The translations under genes were made by a program, and so were the position numbers. A stretch of 64,000 bases of DNA, from assembly GCF_001984575.1 (NCBI RefSeq), contig NZ_LZNS01000001.1:3075476-3139475 (forward strand), written 5' to 3'. The notes under the pieces were generated by a model. It was not told the DNA's origin, did not search any database, and saw only the letters and a program-made list of their open reading frames with translations. Every line of letters begins with the position of its first letter. The first letter of the stretch is position 1. This document shows positions 1-9,462 of the stretch, in pieces. This DNA comes from Streptomyces sp. MP131-18 (GTDB lineage: Bacteria > Actinomycetota > Actinomycetes > Streptomycetales > Streptomycetaceae).

Positions 1-194
1 GCAGCTCCCGCGAAGAAGCGGCGAAGGAAGTGTGCATGCGCTGCCCGGTGCGCGCCGAGTGCGCCGCGCACGCGCTGTCGGTGCGCGAGCCGTACGGCGT
101 CTGGGGCGGCCTGACCGAGGACGAGCGCGAGGAGCTGCTCGGCCGCGCACGCCGCGATCTGGTGAACGCGAACGCGCCGCACGCCCGCGGATAG
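1..194 (+). CDS. WhiB-family iron-sulfur regulator, C-terminal part (WhiD-like)
   Basis: The reading frame enters the window at base 3 and ends with TAG at 192-194. It contains the Cys cluster C-M-R-C-P-V-R-A-E-C that, with an upstream Cys outside the window, binds a 4Fe-4S cluster in Wbl proteins. The G-V-W-G-G turn follows, then a basic C-terminal tail (GRARRDL) of the kind used for DNA or sigma-factor contact. The location next to groES-groEL1 matches my memory of whiD, a sporulation gene, in Streptomyces. The paralogue assignment is inference, because the N-terminus is missing. Confidence 0.85.
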   Translation, partial: SSREEAAKEVCMRCPVRAECAAHALSVREPYGVWGGLTEDEREELLGRARRDLVNANAPHARG

Positions 195-213
195 CGCCCA
201 CTACGGTCTTCGT

Positions 214-999
214 ATGACAACTGCATTGGTGACCGGAGCGACGTCGGGGATCGGCGCCGCGTTCGCCCGCCGGCTGGCCCGTGACCGGCACGACCTGGTG
301 CTGGTGGCCCGTGACGCACAGGCGCTGGGACACCAGGCCGCCGAACTGCACGACCGGCACGGGATCGAGGCCGCCGTGCTGCGGGCGGACCTGTCGACCG
401 ACGAGGGCATCGCCGCGGTCGAAGCGCGGTTGTCCGAGCGGGCGCACCCGGTCGACCTGCTGATCAACAACGCCGGCTTCGGGCAGCGGGGCAGCTACCT
501 GGACGTGCCCGTGGCCGACGAACTGCGGATGCTCAAGGTCCACTGCGAGGCGGTGCTGCGGCTGACCTCGGCCGCCGCGGAGCCGATGCGGCGGCGCGGC
601 CGGGGCGGCGTGGTGAACGTGGCGTCGGTGGCCGCGTTCCTGCCGCGCGGTACCTACGGGGCGTCCAAGGCGTGGGTGGTGCAGTTCACGGAGGGCGCGG
701 CCCGGGACCTCGCGGCCGACGGCGTGCGGCTGATGGCGCTGTGCCCCGGATTCGTGCGCACCGACTTCCACCAGCGGGCGGGGCTCGGGACGGACAACAT
801 CCCGGGCTGGATGTGGCTGGACGCGGACCGGGTGGTGGACGCGGCACTGCGGGATCTGGCCAGACGGCGGACGGTGTGCATTCCCGATCCGCGGTACAAG
901 GTGCTGATGGGCGCGGCCCGGCTGGCGCCGCGCGGCGCGCTCGGCGGCCTGTCGTCCCGGGCGGGCCGCAAGTACGGGCCGCGGCACGGCGGGCAGTGA
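214..999 (+). CDS. SDR-family NAD(P)-dependent oxidoreductase
   Basis: A 261-residue classical short-chain dehydrogenase/reductase. The cofactor glycine motif TGATSGIG is at residues 7-14, NNAG at 85-88, and the catalytic Ser138, Tyr148 and Lys152 are all present (Y-G-A-S-K). Arg-rich residues after the second strand suggest NADP(H), which is inferred. It begins 19 bp after the wbl-like gene and converges on groEL. The substrate cannot be told. There is no strong ribosome-binding site in front of the ATG. Confidence 0.88.
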   Translation: MTTALVTGATSGIGAAFARRLARDRHDLVLVARDAQALGHQAAELHDRHGIEAAVLRADLSTDEGIAAVEARLSERAHPVDLLINNAGFGQRGSYLDVPVADELRMLKVHCEAVLRLTSAAAEPMRRRGRGGVVNVASVAAFLPRGTYGASKAWVVQFTEGAARDLAADGVRLMALCPGFVRTDFHQRAGLGTDNIPGWMWLDADRVVDAALRDLARRRTVCIPDPRYKVLMGAARLAPRGALGGLSSRAGRKYGPRHGGQ

Positions 1000-1025
1000 G
1001 CCGGCCGGGGAACGGGAGCGGGGAC

Positions 1026-1079
1026 GGCGGCGGGCCCCCGGCCGCCGCCCGTGCTCAGGGCGGCGGGCCGGAGGCCCGC
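1026..1079. terminator. Paired GC-rich hairpins between convergent genes
   Basis: Two stem-loops lie in the 98-bp gap between the SDR gene and groEL. Bases 1026-1031 pair with 1041-1046, and 1063-1069 pair with 1073-1079. No U-tract is present on either strand, as is common in streptomycetes. A bidirectional terminator role is inferred from position only. Confidence 0.4.
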
Positions 1080-1098
1080 GGGGTCGTGCGCGACCGCG

Positions 1099-2815
<1,717 letters not shown>

Positions 2816-2819
2816 GCGA

Positions 2820-3128
2820 TCACTTCTCGATGATCGCGAGCACGTCGCGAGCGGAGAGGACGAGGTATTCCTCGTTGTTGTACTTCACCTCGGTGCCGCC
2901 GTACTTGCTGTACAGAACGATGTCGCCGACCTTGACGTCGAGCGGCAGGCGGTTGCCGTCCTCGAAGCGGCCGGGGCCGACGGCCAGGACGGTGCCCTCC
3001 TGGGGCTTCTCCTTGGCCGTGTCGGGAATGACCAGGCCCGAGGCCGTGGTCTGCTCGGCGTCGAGCGGCTGGACCACAATGCGGTCCTCAAGCGGCTTGA
3101 TGGCAACCTTGGAGCTGGCGGTCGTCAC
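2820..3128 (-). CDS. groES: 10 kDa co-chaperonin GroES
   Basis: A 102-residue co-chaperonin that caps the GroEL cage. It matches the family across its length, including [11 protein letters not shown] near the N-terminus, the mobile-loop region around [10 protein letters not shown], and the conserved [11 protein letters not shown]. The length is normal. It is the first gene of the groES-groEL1 operon, with two CIRCE operators and a sigma-70-type promoter 135-175 bp upstream. Confidence 0.98.
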   Translation of the reverse strand: MTTASSKVAIKPLEDRIVVQPLDAEQTTASGLVIPDTAKEKPQEGTVLAVGPGRFEDGNRLPLDVKVGDIVLYSKYGGTEVKYNNEEYLVLSARDVLAIIEK

Positions 3129-3231
3129 GATCCGACCTCCCCCTTCGGAGATCTCACGGGGTCTTCTATGGCTGGACGGCGACGTGGTGGACCCGTCGTC
3201 GCGGGTGCCGGATCAACCTGTCGCGCAATGT

Positions 3232-3258
3232 CTGGCACTCCCGCAGTGAGAGTGCCAG
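3232..3258. promoter_or_regulatory. CIRCE operator 1 (HrcA binding site)
   Basis: A perfect 9-bp inverted repeat, CTGGCACTC (3232-3240) and GAGTGCCAG (3250-3258), separated by 9 bases. This is the CIRCE layout TTAGCACTC-N9-GAGTGCTAA with two outer-base changes per arm. It is the proximal of two copies and lies downstream of the -10 box, in the expected untranslated leader of groES. Confidence 0.95.
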
Positions 3259-3263
3259 CATCG

Positions 3264-3292
3264 AGACTATGCGTCGGTTAGCACTCAGTCAA
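3264..3292 (-). promoter_or_regulatory. groES promoter (TTGACT-N17-TAGTCT)
   Basis: Read on the minus strand, a -35 TTGACT (3287-3292) and a -10 TAGTCT (3264-3269) are spaced by exactly 17 bp. This fits the vegetative HrdB-type consensus. The -35 box falls in the spacer of the distal CIRCE and the start site should lie close to the proximal one, so HrcA bound at either would block polymerase. Confidence 0.8.
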
Positions 3293-3304
3293 CTAGAGTG
3301 CCAG
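3278..3304. promoter_or_regulatory. CIRCE operator 2 (HrcA binding site)
   Basis: TTAGCACTC at 3278-3286, a nine-base spacer, and GAGTGCCAG at 3296-3304. One arm is the exact CIRCE consensus. The spacer carries the -35 hexamer of the groES promoter. Confidence 0.95.
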
Positions 3305-3427
3305 TTCCCCTGGTGGGCGGTGGCGCGAGGGGGCGCGCGCGCCGGTGAAACGCCCCCCGTCCGGGGCCGGTTGGCCGTCGGGACGCGGCCCGCGGATCGC
3401 GCCGCCCGGCGCGTTGAGCGAAAGCTC

Positions 3428-4429
3428 CTAGAGGTAGTCCTCCAGCCGGGCGAGGGCGAAGCCCTGCTCGGTCGCGGTGGCGAGCACCCGCCGCACCATG
3501 TCGGTCATGGTGCCGTCCCACTCCCCCGGGCCGCGGAAGTGGGTGAGGATGATGTCCCCGGGGTGGAACTTCCGGTCGGCGCGCCCCCACTCGATGCGGT
3601 CGGGGAACGCCTCCTCCGCCCACAGCGGCACCGCCGTCACCCCGCAGGACGCGGCCGCGCGCAGCGTGTCACGGTCGTAGGCGCCGTAGGGCGGCCGGAA
3701 GAGGACGGGGCGCTCGCCGATCTCCCGTTCCAGGTTGTCCTGCTGGCGGCAGATCTCGGCGCGCTGCTGCCGGTAGGACAGCCGGGGCAGCTCCGGGTGG
3801 GTCACGGTGTGGTTGTGCACACCGGAGCCGTTCCGGTGGGCCCTGCGGAAGTAGCCGTAGTCGTCGCGCGCGACGTAGTCGGTGAGGAAGCTGCTGTAGG
3901 GCACGTCGAGTTCGCGCAGCATGTCCAGCAGCTTCGGGTCCTTGTCCGCGCCGTCGTCAATGGTGAGGAAGACGACCTTGTCCTCGGTGGGGGCCCGGAC
4001 GACGACCGGCGGCAGCCCGGGCCCCGACAGGTGGCCGGGTTCGGTGGCGAGCTTCGGCTTGTGCGCCGGGGGTGCGGGGGCGCGCAGCGGCGCGCGGCGC
4101 AGTCCCCAGCGTTTTGCGGCGACGACGCGCCGCGCCTCGGCCCGTTCGAGCCGCTTGGCGTAGGCCGCGGTGGCGTCGGCGACGGCCTGTGCCCGGAGGT
4201 GCCGCGGGAGGCCGAGGACCGTGCGCGCGCCGAGCGCGCCCGGCGGGTTGGCGTCCACGGTGGACGCGAGGTGCGACACCGGCTCCTCCGCTCCGGGCAG
4301 GAGATACGGGGGCAGGCCGGCCCCCGAGCAGACGAGGGCGAGCATCGCCGCGCCGCCGAGGGTGCCGTAGCGTCGCACTCCCCGCCCAACCCGACAATCC
4401 TTTTGCCCTACTTGTCGGATAATCTTCAT
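3428..4429 (-). CDS. Polysaccharide deacetylase (NodB homology, CE4), membrane-anchored
   Basis: A 333-residue protein from the ATG at 4427-4429. The frame stays open much further upstream, but only over the divergent methyltransferase gene. A short hydrophobic stretch around residues 24-40 looks like a signal anchor, followed by a charged linker and a NodB domain from about residue 152. Visible motifs are TIDDG (156-160, usual TFDDG), the metal-binding H207-x3-H211, and RPPYG (245-249). The family removes N-acetyl groups from peptidoglycan or other surface glycans. It is divergent from the next gene and lies upstream of groES on the same strand. Confidence 0.88.
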   Translation of the reverse strand: MKIIRQVGQKDCRVGRGVRRYGTLGGAAMLALVCSGAGLPPYLLPGAEEPVSHLASTVDANPPGALGARTVLGLPRHLRAQAVADATAAYAKRLERAEARRVVAAKRWGLRRAPLRAPAPPAHKPKLATEPGHLSGPGLPPVVVRAPTEDKVVFLTIDDGADKDPKLLDMLRELDVPYSSFLTDYVARDDYGYFRRAHRNGSGVHNHTVTHPELPRLSYRQQRAEICRQQDNLEREIGERPVLFRPPYGAYDRDTLRAAASCGVTAVPLWAEEAFPDRIEWGRADRKFHPGDIILTHFRGPGEWDGTMTDMVRRVLATATEQGFALARLEDYL

Positions 4430-4501
4430 GGCTCGGGATGCTGCCACCCCCACCGCCGGACCCGCGCACGCCGTTCCGCGCCGGCGGGGAGAATGACCCG
4501 T

Positions 4502-5683
4502 GTGGCCGCAACCGAACTCGACGCCTTCCGCGCCCTGCTGACCGACCCGGGACGGCGCCTGCTCGACGACCTCGGAGGGCTCGCGCCCGGCGACGAGCTG
4601 GCCGCCGCCACCCGCCTGCGCCGCACCCACCCGGCCGACCTGGTCTCCGCGGCCATCGGACAGGCCCGCCTGCGGGACCGCGCCGCGGCGAAATTCGGGC
4701 CCGAGGCCGCGGAGATGTACTTCACGCCCGACGGCGTCGAGCAGGCCACCCGCGCCCCGGTCGCCGCCTGGCGGGCCCGCCGCTTCGCCGCGCTCGGCGT
4801 CCGGCGCGTGGCCGATCTGTGCTGCGGCATCGGCGGCGACGCCATCGCCCTGGCCAGGGCAGGGCTGAGCGTGCTCGCCGTCGACCGCTCCCCGCTGGCC
4901 TGCGCCGCCGCGGAAGCCAACGCCGCGGCGCTCGGCCTCGCCGACCGCATCACCGTGCGCTGCGCCGCCGTCGAGGACGTCGACGTCTCCGGCTGCGACG
5001 GCGCGTTCGTCGACCCCGCGCGCCGGAGGACCGGCGGCGGCCGGATCTTCGCGCCCGAGGCGTACTCGCCCCCGCTGTCCTGGGCCGTCGGGCTGGCCGA
5101 ACGGCTGCCGCACGCCGTGCTGAAGATCGCACCGGGCGTGCCGCACGAGGCGATCCCCGGCGACGCCGAGGCGGAGTGGGTCTCCTACCGCGGCGACGTG
5201 AAGGAGGCCGTGCTGTGGTTCGGCACCGGACCTGCCGCCCCCCGCCGCGCCACGCTGCTGCCCGGCGGCGACAGCCTCACCGGCACCGCGCGCCCCGCAC
5301 CGGCCGGGCCGCCGGGCCGCTACCTCTACGAGCCCGACGGCGCGGTCATCAGGGCCGGCCTCGTCGCGGACGTCGCCGAGCACGTCGAAGGCCGCCTGCT
5401 CGACCCGCACATCGCCTACGTCACGGCCGACACGCTGTGCCCCACCCCGTTCGCCACGGCCTACGCGATCACCGACGTGCTGCCGTTCAACGTGAAACGG
5501 CTGCGCGCCCTCCTGCGCGAGCGGAACGTCGGCACCCTCACCGTCAAGAAGCGCGGCTTCGCGGTCACCCCCGAGGAGCTGCGCGGCCGCCTGAAGCCCC
5601 GCGGCCCGGCCGCGGCCACCGTGTTCCTCACCCGCATCGCGGAAGCACCCACCGTGCTGATCGGCCGCCCCGCGGGGCCGTAG
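4502..5683 (+). CDS. Class I SAM-dependent methyltransferase with THUMP-like C-terminus
   Basis: About 393 residues. I chose GTG at 4502 because a GGGGAGA sequence (4486-4492) sits 9 bases upstream; an in-frame ATG at 4493 touches that site and is the alternative. The SAM-binding motif DLCCGIGGD is near residue 104 and the catalytic-type DPARR is at 171-175. The C-terminal third resembles the THUMP-like domain of actinobacterial proteins of this architecture. A nucleic-acid substrate, probably RNA, is inferred from family resemblance; the target is unknown. It is divergent from the deacetylase with a 72-bp gap. Confidence 0.82.
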   Translation: MAATELDAFRALLTDPGRRLLDDLGGLAPGDELAAATRLRRTHPADLVSAAIGQARLRDRAAAKFGPEAAEMYFTPDGVEQATRAPVAAWRARRFAALGVRRVADLCCGIGGDAIALARAGLSVLAVDRSPLACAAAEANAAALGLADRITVRCAAVEDVDVSGCDGAFVDPARRRTGGGRIFAPEAYSPPLSWAVGLAERLPHAVLKIAPGVPHEAIPGDAEAEWVSYRGDVKEAVLWFGTGPAAPRRATLLPGGDSLTGTARPAPAGPPGRYLYEPDGAVIRAGLVADVAEHVEGRLLDPHIAYVTADTLCPTPFATAYAITDVLPFNVKRLRALLRERNVGTLTVKKRGFAVTPEELRGRLKPRGPAAATVFLTRIAEAPTVLIGRPAGP

Positions 5684-5714
5684 GCCCTGCCCTGACCACT
5701 CCGGCGGGCGCCGT

Positions 5715-5963
5715 TCAGTCGGGCACCTGCGTGAACCGCCAGCGGTGCACCGGCCGGTGCAGCAGCTCCCGCGGCGGCTCGGACAACGGGTCCCCCTCGG
5801 CTCCGGCGGGCCACCAGGTGATGACCAGCACCCGGTCCCCGGGCGCGGTGAACGTCTCCCGGCGCAGCGGGGCGCGCGCCGGCCGCTGGGCGCGCACCCA
5901 GGCCAGCAGCTCCGCGCCGCGCCCCTCGGCCGCCCGCGCCTCCCACATCAGCGCCACGGTCAC
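5715..5963 (-). CDS. Small conserved protein coupled to tsaD (82 aa)
   Basis: Begins with GTG at 5961-5963, which overlaps the TGA stop of tsaD by two bases (GTGA), implying translational coupling. The frame is open further upstream but that part lies entirely inside tsaD. The protein starts [14 protein letters not shown] and ends [14 protein letters not shown], and is compact, with no membrane segment. I recall similar small proteins downstream of tsaD in other streptomycetes, but know no function. Confidence 0.72.
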   Translation of the reverse strand: MTVALMWEARAAEGRGAELLAWVRAQRPARAPLRRETFTAPGDRVLVITWWPAGAEGDPLSEPPRELLHRPVHRWRFTQVPD

Positions 5964-7012
5964 GGACGGCCGCCCGGCACGTGGGGCTCCGTCACCGGCA
6001 GCGACGAGTCGGCGGGCAGGCCGAGCGCGGAGGGCTCCCGGCCGCGGGCGGCCATCTCGGCGCCCAGCGCGGCGACCATCGCGCCGTTGTCCGTGCACAG
6101 GCCGGGACGCGGCACCCGCAGCGTGATACCGGCCGCGGCGCACCGTTCCTCGGCCATGGCGCGCAGCCGCGAGTTCGCGGCGACGCCGCCGCCGATCATC
6201 AGGTGGTCCACGCCCTCCTCGCGGCAGGCCCGGACGGCCTTGCGCGTCAGCACGTCGGTGACGGCCTCCTGGAACGAGGCGGCCACGTCCGCCACCGGCA
6301 CGTCCTCGCCCGCGTTCCGCCGCGCCTCGACCCAGCGGGCCACCGCCGTCTTCAGGCCGGAGAACGAGAAGTCGTAGGGCGCGTCCCGCGGCCCGGTCAG
6401 CCCGCGAGGGAAACGGACCGCGTCCCGGTCGCCCTCGCGCGCGAGCCGGTCGATGACCGGGCCGCCCGGGAAGCCGAGGCCGAGCACCCGGGCGATCTTG
6501 TCGAACGCCTCACCCGCCGCATCGTCGATCGTCGTGCCCAGCGGCCTGACATCCGCCGTGATGTCCGGGGCGAGCAGCAGCGAGGAGTGGCCGCCGGAAA
6601 CCAGCAGCGCCATGGTCGGCTCGGGCAGCGGCCCGTGTTCGAGCTGGTCCACGCACACGTGCGAGGCCAGGTGGTTCACGCCGTACAGCGGCTTGCCCAG
6701 GGCGTAGGCGTACGCCTTGGCCGCCGAGACCCCGACCAGCAGTGCGCCCGCGAGTCCGGGCCCGGCGGTGACGGCGACGGCGTCGAGGTCGGACGCGGTG
6801 ACGCCGGCCTCCTTCAGCGCCCGTTCGATCGTGGGAACCATCGCCTCCAGGTGCGCCCTGCTGGCGATCTCCGGAACGACGCCCCCGTAGCGGGCGTGGT
6901 CGTCCACGCTGGAGGCGACGGCGTCGGCGAGCAGCGTATGGCCACGGACGATGCCGACCCCCGTCTCGTCGCAGGACGTCTCGATGCCGAGCACGAGCGG
7001 TTCGTCAGCCAT
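5960..7012 (-). CDS. tsaD: tRNA N6-threonylcarbamoyladenosine transferase TsaD (Kae1/Gcp)
   Basis: A 350-residue ASKHA-fold enzyme that transfers the threonylcarbamoyl group to A37 of ANN-decoding tRNAs. Visible are the start [11 protein letters not shown], the metal-binding H-L-A-S-H motif, the ATP-binding [10 protein letters not shown], and the C-terminal [11 protein letters not shown] and LCTDNGAM motifs. Length is normal. It overlaps the end of rimI by 8 bp and its stop overlaps the start of the downstream small gene. The partners TsaB and TsaE are in the same neighbourhood. TsaC is not in the window. Confidence 0.98.
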   Translation of the reverse strand: MADEPLVLGIETSCDETGVGIVRGHTLLADAVASSVDDHARYGGVVPEIASRAHLEAMVPTIERALKEAGVTASDLDAVAVTAGPGLAGALLVGVSAAKAYAYALGKPLYGVNHLASHVCVDQLEHGPLPEPTMALLVSGGHSSLLLAPDITADVRPLGTTIDDAAGEAFDKIARVLGLGFPGGPVIDRLAREGDRDAVRFPRGLTGPRDAPYDFSFSGLKTAVARWVEARRNAGEDVPVADVAASFQEAVTDVLTRKAVRACREEGVDHLMIGGGVAANSRLRAMAEERCAAAGITLRVPRPGLCTDNGAMVAALGAEMAARGREPSALGLPADSSLPVTEPHVPGGRP

Positions 7013-7535
7013 GCGTTCCCGCTTCCCCTTCCGTTGCTTCCTTCGCCAGGGCGCCGCCCGCGGGCAGTTCGCGCCGCATGACCAGGGCGTCGTGGTTCCC
7101 CGGCTGGTAGTAGCCGCGGCGGACGCCGACCCTGGTGAACCCGAACCGCTGGTACAGGCGCCTGGCGGGCCGGTTGTCGACGCGCACCTCCAGCAGCACC
7201 TCGCGGCAGGTGAACGGGCCGGCCGCCGCGCCGAGCAGCGCGCCCAGCAGCCGGGCGCCGAGCCCGGCGCCCTGCCGGCCCGCGGTGACCCCGATGGTCA
7301 TGACCTCGCCGGTGTCCCCCGCGACGCCGAGGCCCGCATAGCCGACGAGCGTGCCGTCCGACTCCGCGACCAGGTAGAGGCGCCGCCGCCCGGGCCCGCG
7401 GGCCTGGGCCAGCTCGGCCCAGTAGGTGGCCTCCGACCAGGCGTCCTGGGGGAACAGCTCCTTCTCCAGCGCCAGCACGCCCGGAATGTCCCACCAGCGC
7501 ATCTCGCGGAGCGCGGGCCCTTCCGCGTCCGTCAT
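7005..7535 (-). CDS. rimI: Ribosomal-protein-alanine N-acetyltransferase RimI (GNAT)
   Basis: A 176-residue GNAT acetyltransferase. The ATG at 7533-7535 forms an ATGA overlap with the tsaB stop. Family features are the N-terminal [21 protein letters not shown], the acetyl-CoA loop RQGAGLG, and the C-terminal [13 protein letters not shown]. The RimI name rests on the constant tsaB-rimI-tsaD order in bacteria; the exact protein substrate is not visible. A much longer upstream frame is only a shadow over tsaB. Confidence 0.9.
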   Translation of the reverse strand: MTDAEGPALREMRWWDIPGVLALEKELFPQDAWSEATYWAELAQARGPGRRRLYLVAESDGTLVGYAGLGVAGDTGEVMTIGVTAGRQGAGLGARLLGALLGAAAGPFTCREVLLEVRVDNRPARRLYQRFGFTRVGVRRGYYQPGNHDALVMRRELPAGGALAKEATEGEAGTHG

Positions 7536-8191
7536 GCCCGCGTGACCGCCTTGTACCCGGCGGGCACCCGCGCGTCCGGGCGGCGCAGGTAGCGCGGGAC
7601 CGGCTCCTGGAGCGGCTGCCCGGCGGCCATCAGCTCCGCCGCGAGCCCGGCGAGCGCCGCCGCCGAGGCGTGCCGCGGCAGGTCCTCCCGGGCGCCGGGG
7701 AACGCCTCCCGGTACAGCAGCGCGCCCGCCCCCACGGCCGGCAGCCCCGCCGCCCCGGCCGCGACGTCCGCGGGCCGGCCGACCGCGGGACCGGCCACGC
7801 GGGTGCGGGCGTCGGCGTACCGCGCCCAGTAGACCTCCTTGCGCCGCGCGTCGGTGGCCACCAGGAACGGCTCGGTCAGGCCCGTGGCCCAGGCGATGCC
7901 GTCCAGCGTGCACAGACCGTGCACGGGCAGGCCGCGCGCGGCCCCGAACGCCGCGGCGGTGGCCAGGCCGACGCGCAGCCCCGTGTACGGTCCCGGGCCG
8001 GTGCCGACGACGATGGCCGTCACCTCGCCGAGGCTCCGGCCGGCCGCGGCGAGCACCCGGTCCACGGCGGGGAGCAGCAGCTCCCCGTGCCTGCGGGCGT
8101 CGGTCTCCTCGGCGGCGGCGAGCACCCCGGTCCCGTCGTGGAGCGCAACGGTGACGGCGGGGGTGGCGGTGTCCAGGGCGAGCAGCAGCAC
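7532..8191 (-). CDS. tsaB: tRNA threonylcarbamoyladenosine biosynthesis protein TsaB
   Basis: A 219-residue ASKHA-fold partner of TsaD in t6A synthesis. The start MLLLALDTATPAVTVAL, the charged RRHGELLLPAVDRVL helix and the VGTGPGPYTGLRVGLATA stretch are all typical of TsaB. It is the first gene of the minus-strand tsaB-rimI-tsaD run and is divergent from the gene at 8289. TsaB is non-catalytic; it scaffolds TsaD. Confidence 0.96.
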   Translation of the reverse strand: MLLLALDTATPAVTVALHDGTGVLAAAEETDARRHGELLLPAVDRVLAAAGRSLGEVTAIVVGTGPGPYTGLRVGLATAAAFGAARGLPVHGLCTLDGIAWATGLTEPFLVATDARRKEVYWARYADARTRVAGPAVGRPADVAAGAAGLPAVGAGALLYREAFPGAREDLPRHASAAALAGLAAELMAAGQPLQEPVPRYLRRPDARVPAGYKAVTRA

Positions 8192-8288
8192 GCAGCAAGC
8201 CTAAAGCTCCCCGGGAGGCGCCGGCGTCCCTGGTACCGTCGCCCTCTGGACTCTCGGGCGGGTTTCCGTGAAAGGCGGCGGCAGAACA

Positions 8289-8885
8289 GTGGCGCGGCAT
8301 ACCTCTGGCTCCCATTCCGGCGCCTTCGTCACCCTGCTGACGGCTGCCGCGATCGCCGTCGTCGCCTTCTTCGCCTACCAGGCATCCGCGGCGGACGACC
8401 GCCCGGGGAACGGCGGGGCGCCCTCCCAGTCGGCGTCCCCCTCGGGCGAAGGGGGCGGGGAGCAGGCGGACCCGTCAGAAGGCCCGCCGCCGGTGCCCGC
8501 CGAGTCCGGCACCGGCAAGCGCGTCGTCTACTCCGTGGAGCAGCGGCGGGTGTGGCTGGTCGACCTGAGCGAGGACGGAACGGGAGAGGTCGTCGCCGAC
8601 ACCTACGAGGTGTTCCCCAGCTCGGTGACCCCGCCGCCCGGCGAGTACGCCGTGGAGTGGCGGACCGCGCAGGGCAGCGGCTCCGACGGGGTCCCGACCG
8701 AGCACACCGTCGGCTTCCACCAGGACGCGGACGGTATCGCGTTCGGCTTCTCCGCCGCGCTGGACGGCTCGACACCCGACCCGGAGTCGAGCCAGCGCAC
8801 GGGCGCCCTCCGGCAGACGCGGGAGGACGGGGACACGATGTGGCTGTTCGCCACCGCCGGCATCCCGGTGATCGTCGTCCCCTGA
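8289..8885 (+). CDS. Membrane-anchored protein with degenerate L,D-transpeptidase (YkuD) fold
   Basis: About 198 residues from GTG 8289; an earlier in-frame GTG at 8268 adds seven residues. One N-terminal membrane segment (AFVTLLTAAAIAVVAFFAY) is followed by a Gly/Ser/Pro-rich linker. The C-terminal domain follows the YkuD pattern: RVVYSVEQRRVWLVDL, then PPGEYAV, IAFGFSAALDG, and MWLFATAGIPVIVVP at the end. The catalytic SHGC(I/V)R is replaced by QRTGALR, so the Cys and its His are absent. It is probably a non-catalytic wall- or substrate-binding relative. The fold is inferred from pattern, not alignment. Confidence 0.65.
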   Translation: MARHTSGSHSGAFVTLLTAAAIAVVAFFAYQASAADDRPGNGGAPSQSASPSGEGGGEQADPSEGPPPVPAESGTGKRVVYSVEQRRVWLVDLSEDGTGEVVADTYEVFPSSVTPPPGEYAVEWRTAQGSGSDGVPTEHTVGFHQDADGIAFGFSAALDGSTPDPESSQRTGALRQTREDGDTMWLFATAGIPVIVVP

Positions 8886-8943
8886 ACGCGTCGACGACGG
8901 GCGTGGCTGCGGGCGTGGCTGCCGGCGGACCGGCGCCGCCGCG

Positions 8944-9462
8944 TCAGTCCAGCAGCCGCAGGCCGATGCCCTGCCACCGGGCGCCGACGCCGGTCAGCGT
9001 GACCTTCCGCTCCTCGTCACCGGCGTCCCCGGCGTCGGTGCCCTCCGCCCGCCGGATCACCACGTGCAGCCGGTCCTCCGACAGCTCCTCGACGCGGCCC
9101 TCGCCCCACTCCACGACCACCACGGACTCCGGCAGCGCCACGTCGAGGTCCAGGTCCTCCATCTCGTCGAGGCCGCCCGCCAGCCGGTAGGCGTCCACGT
9201 GCACGAGGGGCGGGCCGCCGCCGAGGGGCGGGTGCACCCGCGCGATCACGAACGTCGGCGACGTCACCGCGCCGCGCACGCCGAGCCCCTCGCCGATGCC
9301 GCGGGTCAGCGTCGTCTTGCCCGCGCCGAGCGGCCCGGTGAGCAGTACCAGGTCCCCCGGCCGCAGCAGCGCCGCCAGGCGCCGCCCGGCCTCCCGCATC
9401 CGCTCCGCCCCGCCGACGGTGAACGACGCCGTGGACACCGGCGCCTCAGACAGCTGGCTCAT
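8944..9462 (-). CDS. tsaE: tRNA threonylcarbamoyladenosine biosynthesis ATPase TsaE
   Basis: A 172-residue P-loop ATPase from the ATG at 9460-9462; a start seven residues earlier (9483) is possible but runs deeper into the hydrolase gene. The Walker A GPLGAGKTT is at 43-51, with SPTF, VHVDAYRL and the Walker-B-like VVVVEWGE all present. TsaE drives turnover of the TsaB-TsaD complex. Its start overlaps the end of the alpha/beta hydrolase by 17 bp, so it is the last gene of the alr-hydrolase-tsaE operon. Confidence 0.95.
   Translation of the reverse strand: MSQLSEAPVSTASFTVGGAERMREAGRRLAALLRPGDLVLLTGPLGAGKTTLTRGIGEGLGVRGAVTSPTFVIARVHPPLGGGPPLVHVDAYRLAGGLDEMEDLDLDVALPESVVVVEWGEGRVEELSEDRLHVVIRRAEGTDAGDAGDEERKVTLTGVGARWQGIGLRLLD

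Noticed and set aside
3428..5410. 660-residue minus-strand frame as one protein
   Set aside because: Only its last 333 codons match a deacetylase; the rest is a shadow over the methyltransferase gene.
3269..5683. 804-residue plus-strand frame
   Set aside because: Its first half is antisense to the deacetylase. Only the part from about 4500 is a methyltransferase.
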